Assembly: GCA_947095535.1 (NCBI GenBank)
Contig: OX352773.1
Coordinates: forward strand, 169,892,438 to 169,956,437
Length of the DNA: 64,000 nt
Reading direction: 5' to 3'
Source of the DNA: Poecilobothrus nobilitatus
Lineage: Eukaryota > Arthropoda > Insecta > Diptera > Dolichopodidae
Shown: positions 36,101 to 49,922 of the stretch, piece after piece
Numbering within the stretch: position 1 is the stretch's first letter
Layout of the letters: each line of letters opens with the position of its first letter
Made by a program: the position numbers and the translations under genes
Notes under the pieces: model-generated
What the model was told of the DNA's origin: nothing
The model's database searches: none
The model's input: only the letters and a program-made list of their open reading frames with translations

Positions 36101-36990
36101 TCTTTTTTTTAGTGTATTGTGTAATGAAGATCTTCAGAAAAACTGTAAAATTACCAGTATTTAAAAAAAGCCAAATGAATAAGAGTTTAAATTGAAAATG
36201 AACTTGTAATGAACAAGTATGATAAATTGTAATGAACAACTTGTAATGAACAACAATGCTTGTAATGAACTGAAATGACTGTCGTTTTGTTTAAAAATTG
36301 TGGATACCCTTATTCTACAAAGCTATAAAGGGTAGACCCACAACAGCATACAACTCAACCCCATAATTAAAAACTGAGACGATTAAATTAATCGACCGAC
36401 TATATTAACAATCCAATAATTGACTTTGAAGGACAAAATACATTAAGTCATAACTCAAAAATTAACTCATATTTAGTCATAACTTGGCAAAATTATTAAT
36501 AATTAATTACGTATAACTTTATTAATTATAAACGTATAACTTTAAATATCATACAAATTTAAATTAAACGCGTATTTTCACAAAATACTTTTTACTATAC
36601 ATATTATGTACATAATACATAAGTACACAAATATACTCTGTATTTATATTAAAATTAATAATAATCTCATATTTACGTATTTTCAACCTTGATGGAAAAA
36701 CTTAAAACACAACAAAAAAACATTTTCCCCTTTTTTTTAATAAATAAACAAAAAAAAGAGAAAAAATTTAATATATTTTGTATTAAATGGAGTCATCTGT
36801 ATATAATTGTTAAATAAAAAAAATAATAAACTCTTAGCATTCAATTAATAAATAAAATAACCGCTACAATTGTTATAAAGCTTAATTATAAAGCAACCGT
36901 ATTAACGAATTGAACTGAGAAGAAAAAAATAAAATAAAATAAATAAAAATAAAATCGCTATAATTAAAAAAATATCTACATATTTTTATA
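33170..36990. other. Intergenic region between serpins B and C, AT-rich
   Basis: No gene is visible. It contains a 49 bp tandem duplication (35327-35424) and a run of TGTAATGAAC words (36190-36280). The block 34160-34240, less AT-rich than its surroundings, could hold the promoter and a non-coding first exon of serpin C, but no donor can be proved. Confidence 0.4.
35327..35424 (+). repeat. 49 bp tandem duplication
   Basis: Two identical head-to-tail copies starting ATTGCCTCTTTGGACAATTT at 35327 and 35376, followed by extra partial copies of TATTATGAGTTAT. Recent and non-coding. Confidence 0.9.
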
Positions 36991-36995
36991 TAAAA

Positions 36996-38229
36996 ATGAT
37001 AAATTTTAAAGGTATATTTTATATAAAAAATATAAAAATTAATATAATATATTAATATAAATATAAAATAAGAATTAATATAATATATTAATACAAATAT
37101 TAAAATTAATATAATATATTAATACAAATATAAAAATTAATATAATATATTAATATAAAAATTAATATAATATATTAATATTAATATAAATATAAATATA
37201 TAATAATTATTAATTAATATTAATTTTTTTTTTTTTTTTAAATTGATTATTATTTTTATTTTAATAGTTAAACATTTATGTATTTTGGCAGTTTTTATTC
37301 TAGTAATAGCAGGAATCTGCTATTTAGTTACATCAAATGGAACAGAAAATACAACAAAAACTTTAGATTTTGTAGAACAAAATAATCAATTTACTATTAA
37401 TTTTTATCAACAAATTGCAAATAATCCAGAAACAATTAATAAAAATTTAATTTTTTCACCATTATCAATACAAACTGCTGGCGGTTTATTATATTCTGGT
37501 GCAAATGGACAAACAGCTAATGAAATGTTAATTGGTTTTAATTTACCTGGATATGATTTACAAACAATATCACAATCATTTAAAACATTTTTTAACAATA
37601 AAATAAATTTATTAACAACAGGAAAATTAAATATGGCTAATAAAATTTATATAAAAAATGGATATACATTAAAATCAACATTTAAAGATATTGCTATTAA
37701 TAATTATAATTCAGCTATTGAAAATATTGATTTTACAGAATCAATAAATTCTGCTAATATTATTAATCAATGGATTGATGATAATACTGGTGGTAAAATA
37801 AAACAATTAATACAATCAGATTCAATTAATGATATGACATTAATGTATTTAGTAAATGTAATTTATTTTAAAGATGAATGGGAAAATAAATTTGATCCAG
37901 CTAATACACAAAAACGTGATTTTTTTATAACACCACAAAATAATATTCAATTAGAAATGATGACAAAAACAGGAAATGTTGAAATGGCAAATTATTATGA
38001 TATAGAAGCAATAGGTGTTAATTTAAAATTTAAAAATTCTGATTTATCAATGTTTATATTAATGCCACAATATAATTCAATTGATTCACCATTAAGTCAA
38101 TTAGAAAATAAATTAAATTTAATTAATTTAACTGAAATATTTAATAAAGTATCAGAAAATTATGCATCATTAACATTACCAAAATTTAAAATTGAATTAA
38201 CAACAGATTTAAAAAAAGTTTTACAAATG
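36996..38229 (+). CDS. Serpin C, 5' part: signal peptide and serpin core
   Basis: The core exon is 37268-38229, bounded by an AATAG acceptor and the donor ATG|GTAAGT. No ATG exists in frame upstream within the open frame, so a first exon must be spliced on in phase 1, as in serpins A and B. The best candidate is 36996-37011 (codes Met-Ile-Asn-Phe-Lys plus one base, donor GTATAT), which gives a good signal peptide running into HLCILAVFILVIAG; a micro-exon further upstream cannot be excluded. The core carries the landmarks NLIFSPLSIQTAGGLLYSG, MYLVNVIYFKDEWENKF (strand 3A) and PKFKIELTTDLKKVLQ. The frame ends in phase 0 at the same place as the core exons of A and B, so the hinge and loop must come from further exons; the only ones found on this strand are at 50815-51196. 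It is more diverged from A and B than they are from each other. Confidence 0.85.
37021..37215. repeat. AT-only minisatellite in serpin C first intron
   Basis: About five tandem copies of a unit built on TAATATAATATATTAATA, each about 30-40 bases, composed almost wholly of A and T. It ends just before the poly-T tract and acceptor of the core exon. It lies inside the tentative first intron (37012-37267) and is likely to vary in length between individuals. Confidence 0.75.
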
Positions 38230-40199
38230 GTAAGTAGTACCATTATATTTTTTTAATATTTCTTTTATATTTTTTTTCTTCTTTTGTTTTGTTATTGTTA
38301 TGTTATATACAATGAAATGTTTTCAATTTTTTTTTTTTTTTTTTGTGTTGAGATTTTTTGAACAATATTAATAATAATGGTTTAAAAGTACGATAATATT
38401 ATATACAATATACAATATAAATTATTAACCTTGAAAAACTTTTAAACTTGATTTTAAACCAATTTTTCAATGTTTCGTCCATATTACAATGATTTTCAAT
38501 TTTACACATTGTTATTAAAATTTTAATCTGCGCAAATAAGGTGTAATTTGTGGTTAAAAATTTTTTTATTTTTTTTTATGTTTATTTTTTTTAATTTTTT
38601 TTTTTTTTTTGTTTTCTAAACAAAGATATTTCATCAACCGTACATAAATATATTCTTTCGGTATAATATGGTCTTTATTATCATCATTTATAATTAATTT
38701 TAACTTTAATTTTATCATAACGAGTTTCCACATGTTCAGATTAAGTCTTTCATACTTAAAGTATAAAAAAAAAAAAAAAAGACAAATAAAACTGAACAAA
38801 ATTTTGATGAAAGTTAATAGTTAAACAAAGTTAATGCACAAGCGTAACTTTTTTTTTTATTTAATTAGTCCTTTATAGGTTTACAGTTGGAATGGTTTAG
38901 TATACATGGAATTATCCGAATGATTATGTATACATAGCTTATTAACAAGAGGAATACGCTTTCAAAAAACCCACAAATCACTGATACATTTGCATTACGG
39001 ACTTAAAGTCTTGTGACGTGTAACTAATACGTTACTTCAACCATCATCTTTAAAAACAAAAATAATGAAAGAAAAGGTTTTATCTTAAACGGTGGTAACA
39101 CTGTTAAATAGCCTACATATTATATTCTCAAATTAGAACAACTTAAATACATAAAAATGTAAAAAAAATAAAAAAAACAAAACATTTTACAAATACAAAG
39201 ACAATTTAAAATTAATACAATACAATTAAAATTACTTAAATAAAATAAAAAAAAACAAAAACTGATAATAGGTACGTGTCCTTAAAACCAATTTTGTTTA
39301 TATTGACAAACTTTTGCGCTCATTTATATTATTGTTTTTTTTTTTTTTTTTTCGATAGAAACTACTTAAACTTTTTATTTATTTTTTTTTTTTTTTTGTT
39401 CCTTAATAAATCACAATTTATTTTAACCTTTCAACATTTTACTTTATCCAATCAATTATGTTAAAAAAAAAAAAAAAAAAAAAACCCAGAAACAAAACAT
39501 ACCATTTACTTAAAATTATTTCGAATATTCTACAATATTAATTATTTATTTAATAAGAATCTTTATTCAAAATATTTATATTTATTTATTTATTTTTTTT
39601 TTTTTTTTTTATTTAATATTTAATCAAGTGTTTAATTTTCATTTTAAAATTTCTTTTTATTAATCACCAATTTAAAATAAAAAAAACAAAATAAACTATA
39701 ATAGCGTTATACTTTTAAATTTTGAAAAATAATCATATTAAAGTTACCTTTAAAATAAATATATGTATAACAATTCTTTAAAATATCTAAATATTTTTTA
39801 ATAATTTTTAAATTGCTAAAGTACATATAAATACTTATTATTATTAAAAATACAAGATATACAAATAATAGTAATAGTATGAAAAAAATTAAAAATTTAT
39901 TTAATTAATAATTAATATATATATATATAAATATTTATTTAAAGAACACGATAGTTACATACTCTTATTTTTGTTCAATGTCAAATTTTACATGAAACAT
40001 TAACTTTATAATAAATATAGGAGTAAAACTCTTTCTATTCATATTAAAAGATTACATTTTTTTTTAGTAAACAAATTAAAATTAATTTTCTATATAAAAT
40101 CACTATAAAATTATTTAATTATTATTATTATTACATAAAATATTAAAACAAAATTTAATAATTTTTTTTTTTAATATACAGTTAACATATAAAAGTATA

Positions 40200-40630
40200 T
40201 TAACAAAGAAAATACTAATTGTATTGTTTTGAAGAGAAAAGGGGAGGAAGCAGACTTCTAATTGACCTTACAACTAAATCCTACAAACCGTTGTGCTCCC
40301 CTGTTTGCTGTTCTGCTAATCACTTACACCCTCTCATCGAGTCGAGCCTATACTATATAATCTATACTCTTCAAGAACTGTATAATCAACCATCATGTAT
40401 TTGTTGATCATTGGTCATGTTTTCTTACTTTGAAAAAGTTTTTTCAGAGTTTCACAACCATGGTTCTCCTACTTTGAAATTTCAAGACTGGATATTTAGC
40501 ACGGAATATTGAGTACACTGTTCCCCAATTCTGCCCATATCTCCTTCATAGATTAGTTTCTGTTATATCAATTTTCACGGCGTATTAATTTAGCATTTGG
40601 TGATCTGACCTGATTCCCAAATATATACAA
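40200..40630. other. Island of ordinary base composition in serpin C intron
   Basis: Less AT-rich than its flanks, with no open frame longer than about 60 codons and no recognisable domain. It shares the short words CCTACAAAC and GTGCTCC with the island at 26720-27190, too little to prove homology. It may be a decayed transposon fragment. Confidence 0.25.
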
Positions 40631-40714
40631 TCAATACAAATTCTAATATTATCACCTTCAATTAGATTCAATATGTCTTAAAAAACTACAGCTATATTAG
40701 ATAAGTTTTTAAAG

Positions 40715-41286
40715 CAGTGCTCTGTAATCTTTCGTGGTCGTCGGAACCTTTCTAGCTGAAAATAACATTCACGGAACTCTAAGTTTAGAAATTCTAGAGC
40801 AACTAAAAACAAAACTTTATTTTTTTTAATTATACTTTTATATAAATAGCTCACCAAAAAGAATTTTAAAACAGAGTAAACATAGTCTTCTCAATCACTG
40901 TAGGCTGAGCTTGTTTATTAGTACAAATTTTACCAAAATCTGGTATAATTTTTGTTATTTGTAATCTCATATCATCTTCAGCGTCCAAAATGTTTCTGTA
41001 TTTAATTTTTGTGACAATATACAAAGGAAAATATCTCTCACATATATCCATATGTTTTGTTACGACATTAGATGTTCAATAGCTTGTTTTGCAAAAATTT
41101 AGTAATAGTAAAACCATACCCTCAAGTTTAAAGGTTTTTATTAGTTGATAAAACAAATTAATATACTTTGAAATTAATTTTCTTAGTGTTATAAATTACA
41201 TAACTTCTGACATAATTCAACACATAAAATGTTTTCGCGGAAGTCCTAAAATTTTCCGCGGAACACAAGGAGTTTGAATAACTCTG
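40715..41286 (-). mobile_element. hAT transposon relic with transposase C terminus
   Basis: The minus strand at 40866-41051 reads CERYFPLYIVTKIKYRN followed by DAEDDMRLQITKIIPDF and KQAQPT. This corresponds to the hAT dimerisation domain as found in the Charlie/ZBED class (CE-GFS-IKTKYRNRLDVEDDLR-L). Ends are CAGTGCTCTG on the left and CAGAGTTATT on the minus strand at the right, each followed by a CGGAA block, compatible with hAT terminal repeats; no clean 8 bp target duplication is visible. At about 570 bases it lacks the catalytic core and is inactive. Confidence 0.75.
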
Positions 41287-42585
41287 TAAAGTAAAAATTA
41301 CAAGCAAAATTGTAAATTTTAAGAACTTTGATGAGGGTTTTTAAAAAAATCTATTAATATAAACACAAAAATTTGTAGTAACAATTACAATATTACATAT
41401 TATAGATACATTTATTTTTAAAATATATTTAAGCAAAAGTATTCCTAGTTCATAACAAAAAAAAAAAAAACTAAAAATAATTTAAATAATTATCAATTTA
41501 AGATAAGTGACTAATTATAGTTGGTATCATTTTTATATTTAATCACAATATAAACCTATATTTTTATCATAAAAAAATGTATTAAAACAGAATTTCGTTT
41601 TGATTTATTTATTTCAAAAAAAAAAAAAAAGTAATCAATAATACATTCATTGAGTCACGATAATCATTTTAACAGTACATATACACATGTCATCATTATA
41701 GTAATTTTTTTATAATTAATCATAATTTTTACATGTTGATTCACATATTATTTTAAATTATTGCCATTCTACATACATATGTACTTATGTAGAACAAAAT
41801 AGAATATAATAGAATTAAAACAGTAAATTCCGGAAATTTTTATATAATTTTTATAATTCGATCTGGATTTCTTTCGATACATATTATTTGTTATAGATAT
41901 ATGTACATATACATACATACAAAAATAATCACCCATATCATGTTTGACTTTTAATGCGTAAAATCAAAATATATCACTTAATTGGGAATCGTTACATATA
42001 CATAGCTTTTAATTTGGGTTTGGTTACAAACCTATAAATAATCATGCCCAATAGCTAACTGTGTCAAAATAAAATTTAAAGTTCAATAGTTCGAGCTTTA
42101 ATTTGGTGAGAAATTTGTGGTGATACGTATTGCAAGTCTAACATGATTTGGTATCATGATAAGTCACATGATGTGTGATATCGATTATCCATATTTTTGA
42201 TAACTGCGCTGCATGTATAGATTGTGGTCCGTGGATAACCATTCTGTTTTTGTTTAACTTAACATGTTTTATTATCGGGGTGGTTTTCGTTAGTACCGCG
42301 TTATACATATTATTAATATAGGTTTTTTTTTTCTAGCTTTTTGTAATTGAATTGACAATTTTTTTCGAATTGACATTAATAACTCATAGAAATAAGAATT
42401 AATTTTTATGTTGTTTTATATTTATTACCAATCATTCTAAAGCATAAACATTATTGCAGAATGTTCTGCTACATAATGATAAATTTTGAATGTTAAATAT
42501 TTTTAATCTTCAGATTCTTTTTTATATAGCCAAAACTAAAATGTGGTTTAAATTAAAATAGAAAACACGCTTTTAAATTCATAAT

Positions 42586-42766
42586 GGGGCCTCGATGGCC
42601 TAGTGGATAAGAGAGTATGATGTACGTTGTAAACGCTGAGAGACTGTGGGTACAAATCCGACACACATTGTAAGAATAATTTCCTCTTACGACATTTACA
42701 GCCAAGCCTGAAAAGAAAAGGATGTGTAATTTACATTTACGTGGCAGGGGAATAAACTAAAAAAAA
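42586..42766 (+). mobile_element. tRNA-derived SINE, family S1, copy 1
   Basis: Starts GGGGCCTCGATGGCCTAGTG (A box TGGCCTAGTGG) with a degraded B box GGTACAAATCC, then the body CACACATTGTAAGAATAATT, TTACGACATTTACAGCC and GTGGCAGGGG, and a poly-A tail. Imperfect target duplications (AATTCATAAT and AAATCATAAA) flank it. Same family as 49923-50113 and 54389-54515; it lies in the serpin C giant intron. Confidence 0.85.
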
Positions 42767-45599
42767 ATCATAAAAAAATGTTTCAATGCCCACCCGATAT
42801 TTTTTTATTTAACACTGTTTCTCAACTAGGTTTTTTCATGAAATAATTTACGAGTTAACCTGTGTCTGGTAATACTAGTACCCATTTGAGATTTCAATAC
42901 CATCTTCAAGTTAATTCGTACCTACGATATGATATAAGATTTTTACTTCGAGTATACTCGTTGTAGGCTTTTCAGTCTAGATAATATAATTACGTGTATA
43001 CTCATAGTTAGCAGTCAAAGTGTATAAAGTAAAATATTAGCAGTAAACTTTTATAATGCAAATTTTATAATATCTTATGCATTTATTTTATCTATAAACA
43101 AATTGAGATGGAAAATATGGTATGAAATCTAAAAAAAAAAGAAAAAATATTATTTAACTGTTAACTCAAGCTAAGCGCAAAATAGACATGACGAGACGAT
43201 AAAAAAAACGCAAGAAATTTCGTACGGTTTCTTTCCCTAAGTATAAACGAGTAACTTACCAAAATGAAAACGTAATGACGATAAAATCATATGCTTTTGT
43301 TTACAAGTTCTGTTTTAAATTTCTAAATAGTAATTTTATTATTTATCAGATTTAACTTATTTTTAAAATGAAAAAACATGAAAGCTTAATAAAGATGTAC
43401 AAAATAAATTTGTTTGTAAAAATTTTTATATAAAATTTGTAAAAAAAACAATTTTTATTCAAAGCAACAGCTGCTGTAAACAAAACTTTTTACGCAAATA
43501 AAACGTCAATGACAACTTTTTATGTTGGCTTTATGTGATATTTTTCCCAGTTTATAAGACATATAATTTTTCGTACTGTTTTTTTCATATTTTTATCGTT
43601 TATTTTGGCTATATCCATATATTTACGTCTTATAGTAGAGTTTTTATTCGTCTTGTTATGTTTCGTTAAGTCTATTTTGGGCTGTACTATAATTTGATCT
43701 AATCTAAAAAATTTTGACAATTTTCTTTTTCGTCTGACTACCTATAACTCAACATCTCAGTAAAATATTTGATCTTCAATCATATAAAATCTTTTAAAAA
43801 AGAATAAATATCAATTTTATAAAAATGTTTGTTTAATTATGTGGGTGATCGTTATATGTTGTTTGTTTATTACTATAATATTTTACAAAAATAAAGTGTT
43901 AAACGTAATATGTTTTATATATTGTTTAAATTGAGAAGGTACAAAATAATTTGTATGTTTTTTTTTTTTTTTTGTATGAAATATACACCTAATATATTTT
44001 TATAATATAATTTGTTTATGAATATTAATATAATTTACATGTTATGAAAGAATCATTAAAATCAAATGAATTAAACTATATCGTAACATTAATCGTAACA
44101 TTATCGTAATATCTACAAATCGATTTGATTACGAACAATACCGACAAGATAAAACAGAAAACACAAGTACACAAAATATGAAAATAAACAGATAAAATGA
44201 ACAATATTATTTTAATATGTAAATATATAATTAAAAAAAAAAAAAAAAGTAAAAGTAATTATATTAATATTCGCGGTGTTTTAAATATGTATATATATAA
44301 ATATCGTATATATATGTTAACCGACATTAGAAATTAAAATTACTGAACTTTAAAAATGAAAATACATAATTAATGTTTGTTGTGGTATTTATAATAATAT
44401 ATAATTCATATAATAATGCAAATATAAAAGAAAGATGAGATAAAATAATAAATTTTTAAGTTATTTAAACTTTTCAAATTAAAATAAATTTTTCATTTTT
44501 TTATTTGCATAATTATTTTCAATTTCAAAAATTAAAATATTTATTTACATTATTTAATATCAGACATATCTGCGTCATCGAAACTAACATTATTTATAAC
44601 AATTTAAATTTTTTACAAAAAAAAAAAACTAGATATTTTAATTTTATAAAAATAATATAAAATAATATTGTAATTAATTGTTTTTCGAAAATTTCAATGA
44701 CTTTATAATATTAATAAACATATTAATTATAAGATAGAACAAATAATCAAATAAAAGCTGCACAATAAATTTTAAACTATTTTCTAGAATATTTTCGATA
44801 ACTATAATCAGAAATAGAATTAATAAAATTCAATTGATCGATTGTTATAAAATTTTAGAAGTGTATCTCGTCCTACAATTTTACTTGAATTCTACATTAC
44901 AAAGTCTGTTATATTACTGCTACAAAATGTTTTCTATTTGTATTTAGTGTGAAAAGAAAAACGGCTAAATTTCAAAAACTATTTAAAATACATTTATTTC
45001 AATGAAAAATGCCCACAACAAGAACGAAATTTTGCCGGAGATTTTTCCGTTCCGTTGAAAATTTTATATTTTTTAATTTTGCCTCTGCTTGTTGTATTTT
45101 AATCATATGTTCAATTGTCAAACAAAATATTTGACGTTAAATAAAACTAGTCGAAGAATTGATTCACATTCTTCATTAAAAATATTAAAAATTATATATA
45201 AAATTTTTATATATATTCTTCATTCAAAATATTATTCATGATTTTTTAATATTTTTTTGAAGAAATTCTTGAAATATTTAATAAAAAAATATCTTTCTTT
45301 GGAGAAATATTTTGACATTTAAAACAGATGTTTTCGCCACGGAATTCCGTCCGTGTTGTGTTTTCATTGACAAAATTCGTCCATCGTCTGCCATCCGCCG
45401 TCCTGAATGTGTCATCTTTATACTTATATGAAATTTTATCAAAATCATTTGCGAAATAGACGAATGATAAAACGAATCAAAAATTTTTATAAAAAAATAA
45501 TTAATTTTTTCTTTTAAAAAAAAACTACTTTATAAGATTAATTGTTAATTTGAACGCTTTTAATTTAAATTAATTGTAGACCTAATAATCGATTTAAAG

Positions 45600-46262
45600 T
45601 CAGTTAAAAAATAAGTAAATGTAACAGTAAGCCGATGCAACCGATTTATTAATACCCTACACCTGAATAATTCGGTTTAAATTAAAAATCCATGAGGTTT
45701 TTGGCAGCTGCTTGAATTCTATATATATCGCCTCCCTTTTCTTCCTTATTCAACTCGAATTTCAAGAACGTGAAAGAGGAATGCTTTAACACCCTTCTAC
45801 ACAATTTCAAGTTTCTGTTTTTATTAATTTCGAAGATTTGATTGTTAGGGCATGGGAGACATGTGTCAGCTACCCGGATCACCACTCCAATTCATTTCAA
45901 ATTTTAAGGACATGGAGGAAACATTATGGAACACTCTTGTACCAATTTTAAAGGTTCTATCTTTATTGGTTTTGGAAATATGTTCGTTTGCTATTTGGCT
46001 AATCCTGAGGCTTCGAAAATCCGAACCAATGGACAGATTTTGCACAGATGCAATCCCCGCCTTCCTTTCGTAATTAGTAACCTACTACATAAATTTCATC
46101 AAGATAGCATAATTAATTTTTGAGTTATCGTGCGAACGGACAGATATCATTAAATCGACTCAGGAGGTGGTCCTGATTAAGAATATATACATGTCCATAA
46201 ATTACTCGATTTATTTTGGTGGTTCAAACTGAATATACCCTATACTTCAGGTGTAGAGTACA
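45600..46262 (+). repeat. Dispersed repeat family E, plus-oriented copy
   Basis: Left block TACCCTACACCTGAA (45653-45667) and right block TTCAGGTGTAGAGTA (46246-46260) are inverted repeats of each other. Inside are GGTTCTATCTTTATTGG and TCCGAACCAATGGACAG blocks shared with 11041-11640. Similarity continues about 45 bases left of the inverted repeat, so the true end is further out. No coding sequence. From 42780 to 45590 I see only AT-rich sequence. Confidence 0.75.
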
Positions 46263-46788
46263 AAAAAGGAAATTTATATGCCATATTGTAATTTTCACGA
46301 TCGTTTTAAAGTCATTTTCTTACGATCTTCACTTTATTTAAAAATTTAAAAGGAAATATCTCCAAAACTATATACATACATAAATACAGTTTTTTTGTTG
46401 TACTAATTTAATTGTGAGCGTGAGGCAAAACCAATACTTCATCTTTGAACTCCAAATGAAGAAAACTATTCGGGTGGAATACTGAGAGAATTACTCCGAA
46501 CTGATAATGCTTAAAATCAGAAAAATATTTTACGGTTCATGAAGTGTACGGTTAATATAGATTAGCTGGATGAGGCAATATAAGTGACAAACGTACTACC
46601 AAATAGTATAGCACAACAGGTCCCACAGTCTAGGTATAAGGGCAGAGAGAAGCCCCCTCTCCCCTCCTCCTGCATTCGAAACAAAAACAGCAACCATTTA
46701 ATTGTGTACTTAAGTAATGTTTCTTTAAAATATCTTTTTACTTATTATTATCTATTCAAAAATAGAAAACGTTTCAATCTATTTAAAA

Positions 46789-48996
46789 AACGAGGAAGAG
46801 TGCAGTAGAGTAGACTGTGTCAACTCTGGGATACCCGTATGAACGTAATATATCCTGTTTCTATAAAAGTTGATCATCTTTTAAAAACATTCAGAGTTTT
46901 AGTACCGAACTACAGAGATATATTTATGTAAATTGTGGAGTTGTATGATAGCTACCCGAATCTATTGCGCCTAGCTTCATTAAGTTCCAAGAAATGCAAA
47001 AAGCCTGAACCGGCTGCTTTAGACCATTCAAATTTTACAAAAGTTTTTGGCATGCAACTCGACACTTTTTCACTAAATTTCAGATAGCTAGCTTCAATAG
47101 ACACTGAGTTATTTTCATTTAAAAAGAGAAGTTGTATGGCAACTATCCGAACCTGTCATATCATCACAACAAAATTTTACAGAAGTTGTTGCCATAAAAC
47201 TCGATCATCATTTGCAAAATTTCAGATACCTAGATTGAATAGACACTGGGTTATTTCCATTTAAAGAAAGAAGTTGTATGGCAGCTACTCGAACCCAGCG
47301 GCCGAAAATGCTGGAGTTAAATAGCAAAACTAACAATTTTGTAAAAGTGACGTAAAAAAAATTGCAGCCTCCTAACTCCTTTATTTTTTGAGTTATCGTG
47401 CGGACGGACACTGAGTTCTTTCATTTAAAAAGAGATTTTGTATGGCAGCTACCCGAACCCGTCACACCACCACAACCAAATTTTGCAGAAGTTGCTGCCA
47501 TAAAACTTGATAATCATTCGCAAAATTTCAGATACCTAGATTGAACAGACACTGGGTTATTTCTATTTAAAGAAAGAAGTTGTATGGCAGCTACTCGAAC
47601 CCAGCGGCCGAAAATGCTGGAGTTAAATAGCAAAACTAACAATTTTGCAAGAGTGACGTAAAAAAAATTTCAGCCTCCTAGCTCCTTTATTTTTTGAGTT
47701 ATCGTGCGGACGGACACTGAGTTCTTTTCATTTAAAAAGAGATTTTGTATGGCAGCTACCCGAACCCGTCACACCACCACAACCAAATTTTGCAGAAGTT
47801 GTTGCTATAAAACTTGATCATCATTCGCAAAATTTCAGATACCTAGATTGAACAGACTCTGGGTTATTTCTATTTAAAGAAAGAAGTTGTATGGCAGCTA
47901 CCCGAACCCGGGGACAGAAAATGCTGGAGTTAAATAGCAAAACTAACAATTTTACAAAAGTGACGTAAAAAAATTTTCAGCCTCCTAGCTCCTCTATTTT
48001 TGGAGTTATCGTGCGGACGGACACTGAGTTCTTTTCATTTAAAAAGAGATTTTGTATGGCAGCTACCCGAACCCGTCACACCAGCACAACCAAATTTTGT
48101 AGAAGTTGTTGCCATAAAACTTGATCATCATTTGCAAAATTTCAGACGCCTAGCTTCATTAGGTTCCAAGAGGTGCAAGAAGTCTGAACCGGCTGCTCTA
48201 GACCAAACAAATTTTACAAAAGTTGTTGGCATATAACTCGACACTTCTTTACTAAATTTCAGATTCCTAGCTTCAATAAACACTGAGTTATTCTCATTTA
48301 ACCGGATAAGTTGTATGGCAGCTACCCGAACCCGCCGCACCACTACAACCAAATTTTACAAAAGTTGTTGCCATAAAACTTGATCATCATCTGCAAAATT
48401 TCAGACGCCTAGCTTCATTAGGTTCCAAGGGGTGCAAGAAGTCTGAACCGGCTGCTCTAGACCAACCAAATTTTACAAAAGTTGTTGGCATGTAACTCGA
48501 CACCTCTTTACTAAATTTCAGATTCCTAGCTTCAATAAACACTGAGTTATTCTCATTTAAACGGAGAAGTTGTATGGCAGCTACCCGAACCCGCTGCACC
48601 AGCACAACCAAATTTTACAGAAGTTGTTGCCATAAAACTTGATCATCATTTGCAAAATTGCAGAAACCTAGCTTGAATAGATACTGAGTTATTTCTATAT
48701 AAAGATAGAAGTTGTATGGCAGCTACTCGAACCCGCCGACCGAAAATGTTGGATTTAAATAGCAAAACTAACAATTTTGCAAAAATGACGTAAAAAAAAT
48801 TTCAGCCCCCTAGCTCCTTTATTTTTTGAGTTATCGTGCGGACGGACGGACGGACGGACGTACATGGCTTAATCGACTCAGAATTCGATTCTGAGCCGAT
48901 CCATACCTTTGACACTATATCTAGCTCGACTCCTTTAAGGTGTCACAAACGTAATGGCAAATTTATTATACCCTTGAACATAGTTCATACGGGTAT
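46789..48996 (+). mobile_element. TIR element family T with expanded internal tandem array
   Basis: Starts with CGAGGAAGAGTGCAGTAGAG, then GATACCCGTATGAAC (46841), and ends with its inverted repeat GTTCATACGGGTATA (48982-48996). Inside, eleven copies of a core close to GTATGGCAGCTACCCGAACC alternate between two contexts and form a higher-order unit of 307 bases repeated three times (cores at 47441, 47748 and 48055), followed by further units. Each unit carries CCTAGCTCC and GTTATCGTGCGGACGGAC. A (GGAC)n run is at 48839-48858. No protein frame is conserved. The short copy is at 31802-32530. Confidence 0.8.
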
Positions 48997-49922
48997 AAAA
49001 AGCATATCATAAACATCAACTTATCTAATTTATACAATTATTATTTAATTATACAATAAGTTTAAAAAACATGAATTAAAATTTTAATACAACTAGCTAT
49101 AGGTATATTTTCTTTAAAAATTACTTAATAATCAAGGATTTCTTCTTTTTTAATTATAAAAAAATATTTAATTTACAATTTTTATAAATTTATTTGAATT
49201 ATAATTGATATTATAAATTTATCCTATAAAAAAAAAAAAAAACTAATTAGAACTAACTTTAATTAATTAAAAAAATAATTTATATTAACTTTTAATAATG
49301 AATTCGAACTATAAATAAATTCTATAATTAATTATACATCATATTCGAAAAATCAAATTTAAATCAATAGAAAAAAAATCATCATTTCAAAATCAATCTA
49401 ATCTATTGATTATTGAATTTTTAAATATGTAATTTCGAATTAAAAATTTGGCTACATATTTTTAACTTTACTGTTAAATATCTTTTCTTCTTTTTTTTAA
49501 TCCCTCGTTTTACTGTATTGAAGTCATGATAAGCTGTTTTATTATTAAATAAAATTTCTGTTATTTTAATTGAAGAAGTTTTCATGGAAGAATCCATGAA
49601 ATATCGTTGACTGAACTTCTAAACTTATTCGGGAATTCTTAGCAAAAAAAATTTTTGGAGACATGATTACAGTATTAACGTTACTGTTCCTAACAGAATA
49701 TCACTTACCTATTACCAGCTATTACCTAAAAAATTGAAAGTATACTAAATGTATATATAACTCTTAAAACGAATCTTCAAAATGAACTCATTTTTATTTT
49801 ACTTTTATAATACATACATTATCTATTAATTTATTTAGTTAAAAGTAATTATAATATCAATTAATATATTTGCACCTTTTTGTCTTGTTATTTTCGCGGT
49901 ACCCCGTACAAAATAAGTTACA

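Noticed and set aside
37243..37267. Serpin C starting at the left edge of the long open frame
   Set aside because: The frame starts at TTG with no ATG; paralogues show a spliced phase-1 junction at the same place, and an AATAG acceptor is present at 37263-37267.
37407..37598. Minus-strand frame inside serpin C core exon
   Set aside because: Antisense shadow of a well-supported serpin exon.
48000..48611. Repeated 74-codon frames that look like a conserved protein
   Set aside because: They reflect the tandem DNA units of the T element; frames are not continuous across units and no domain is recognised.
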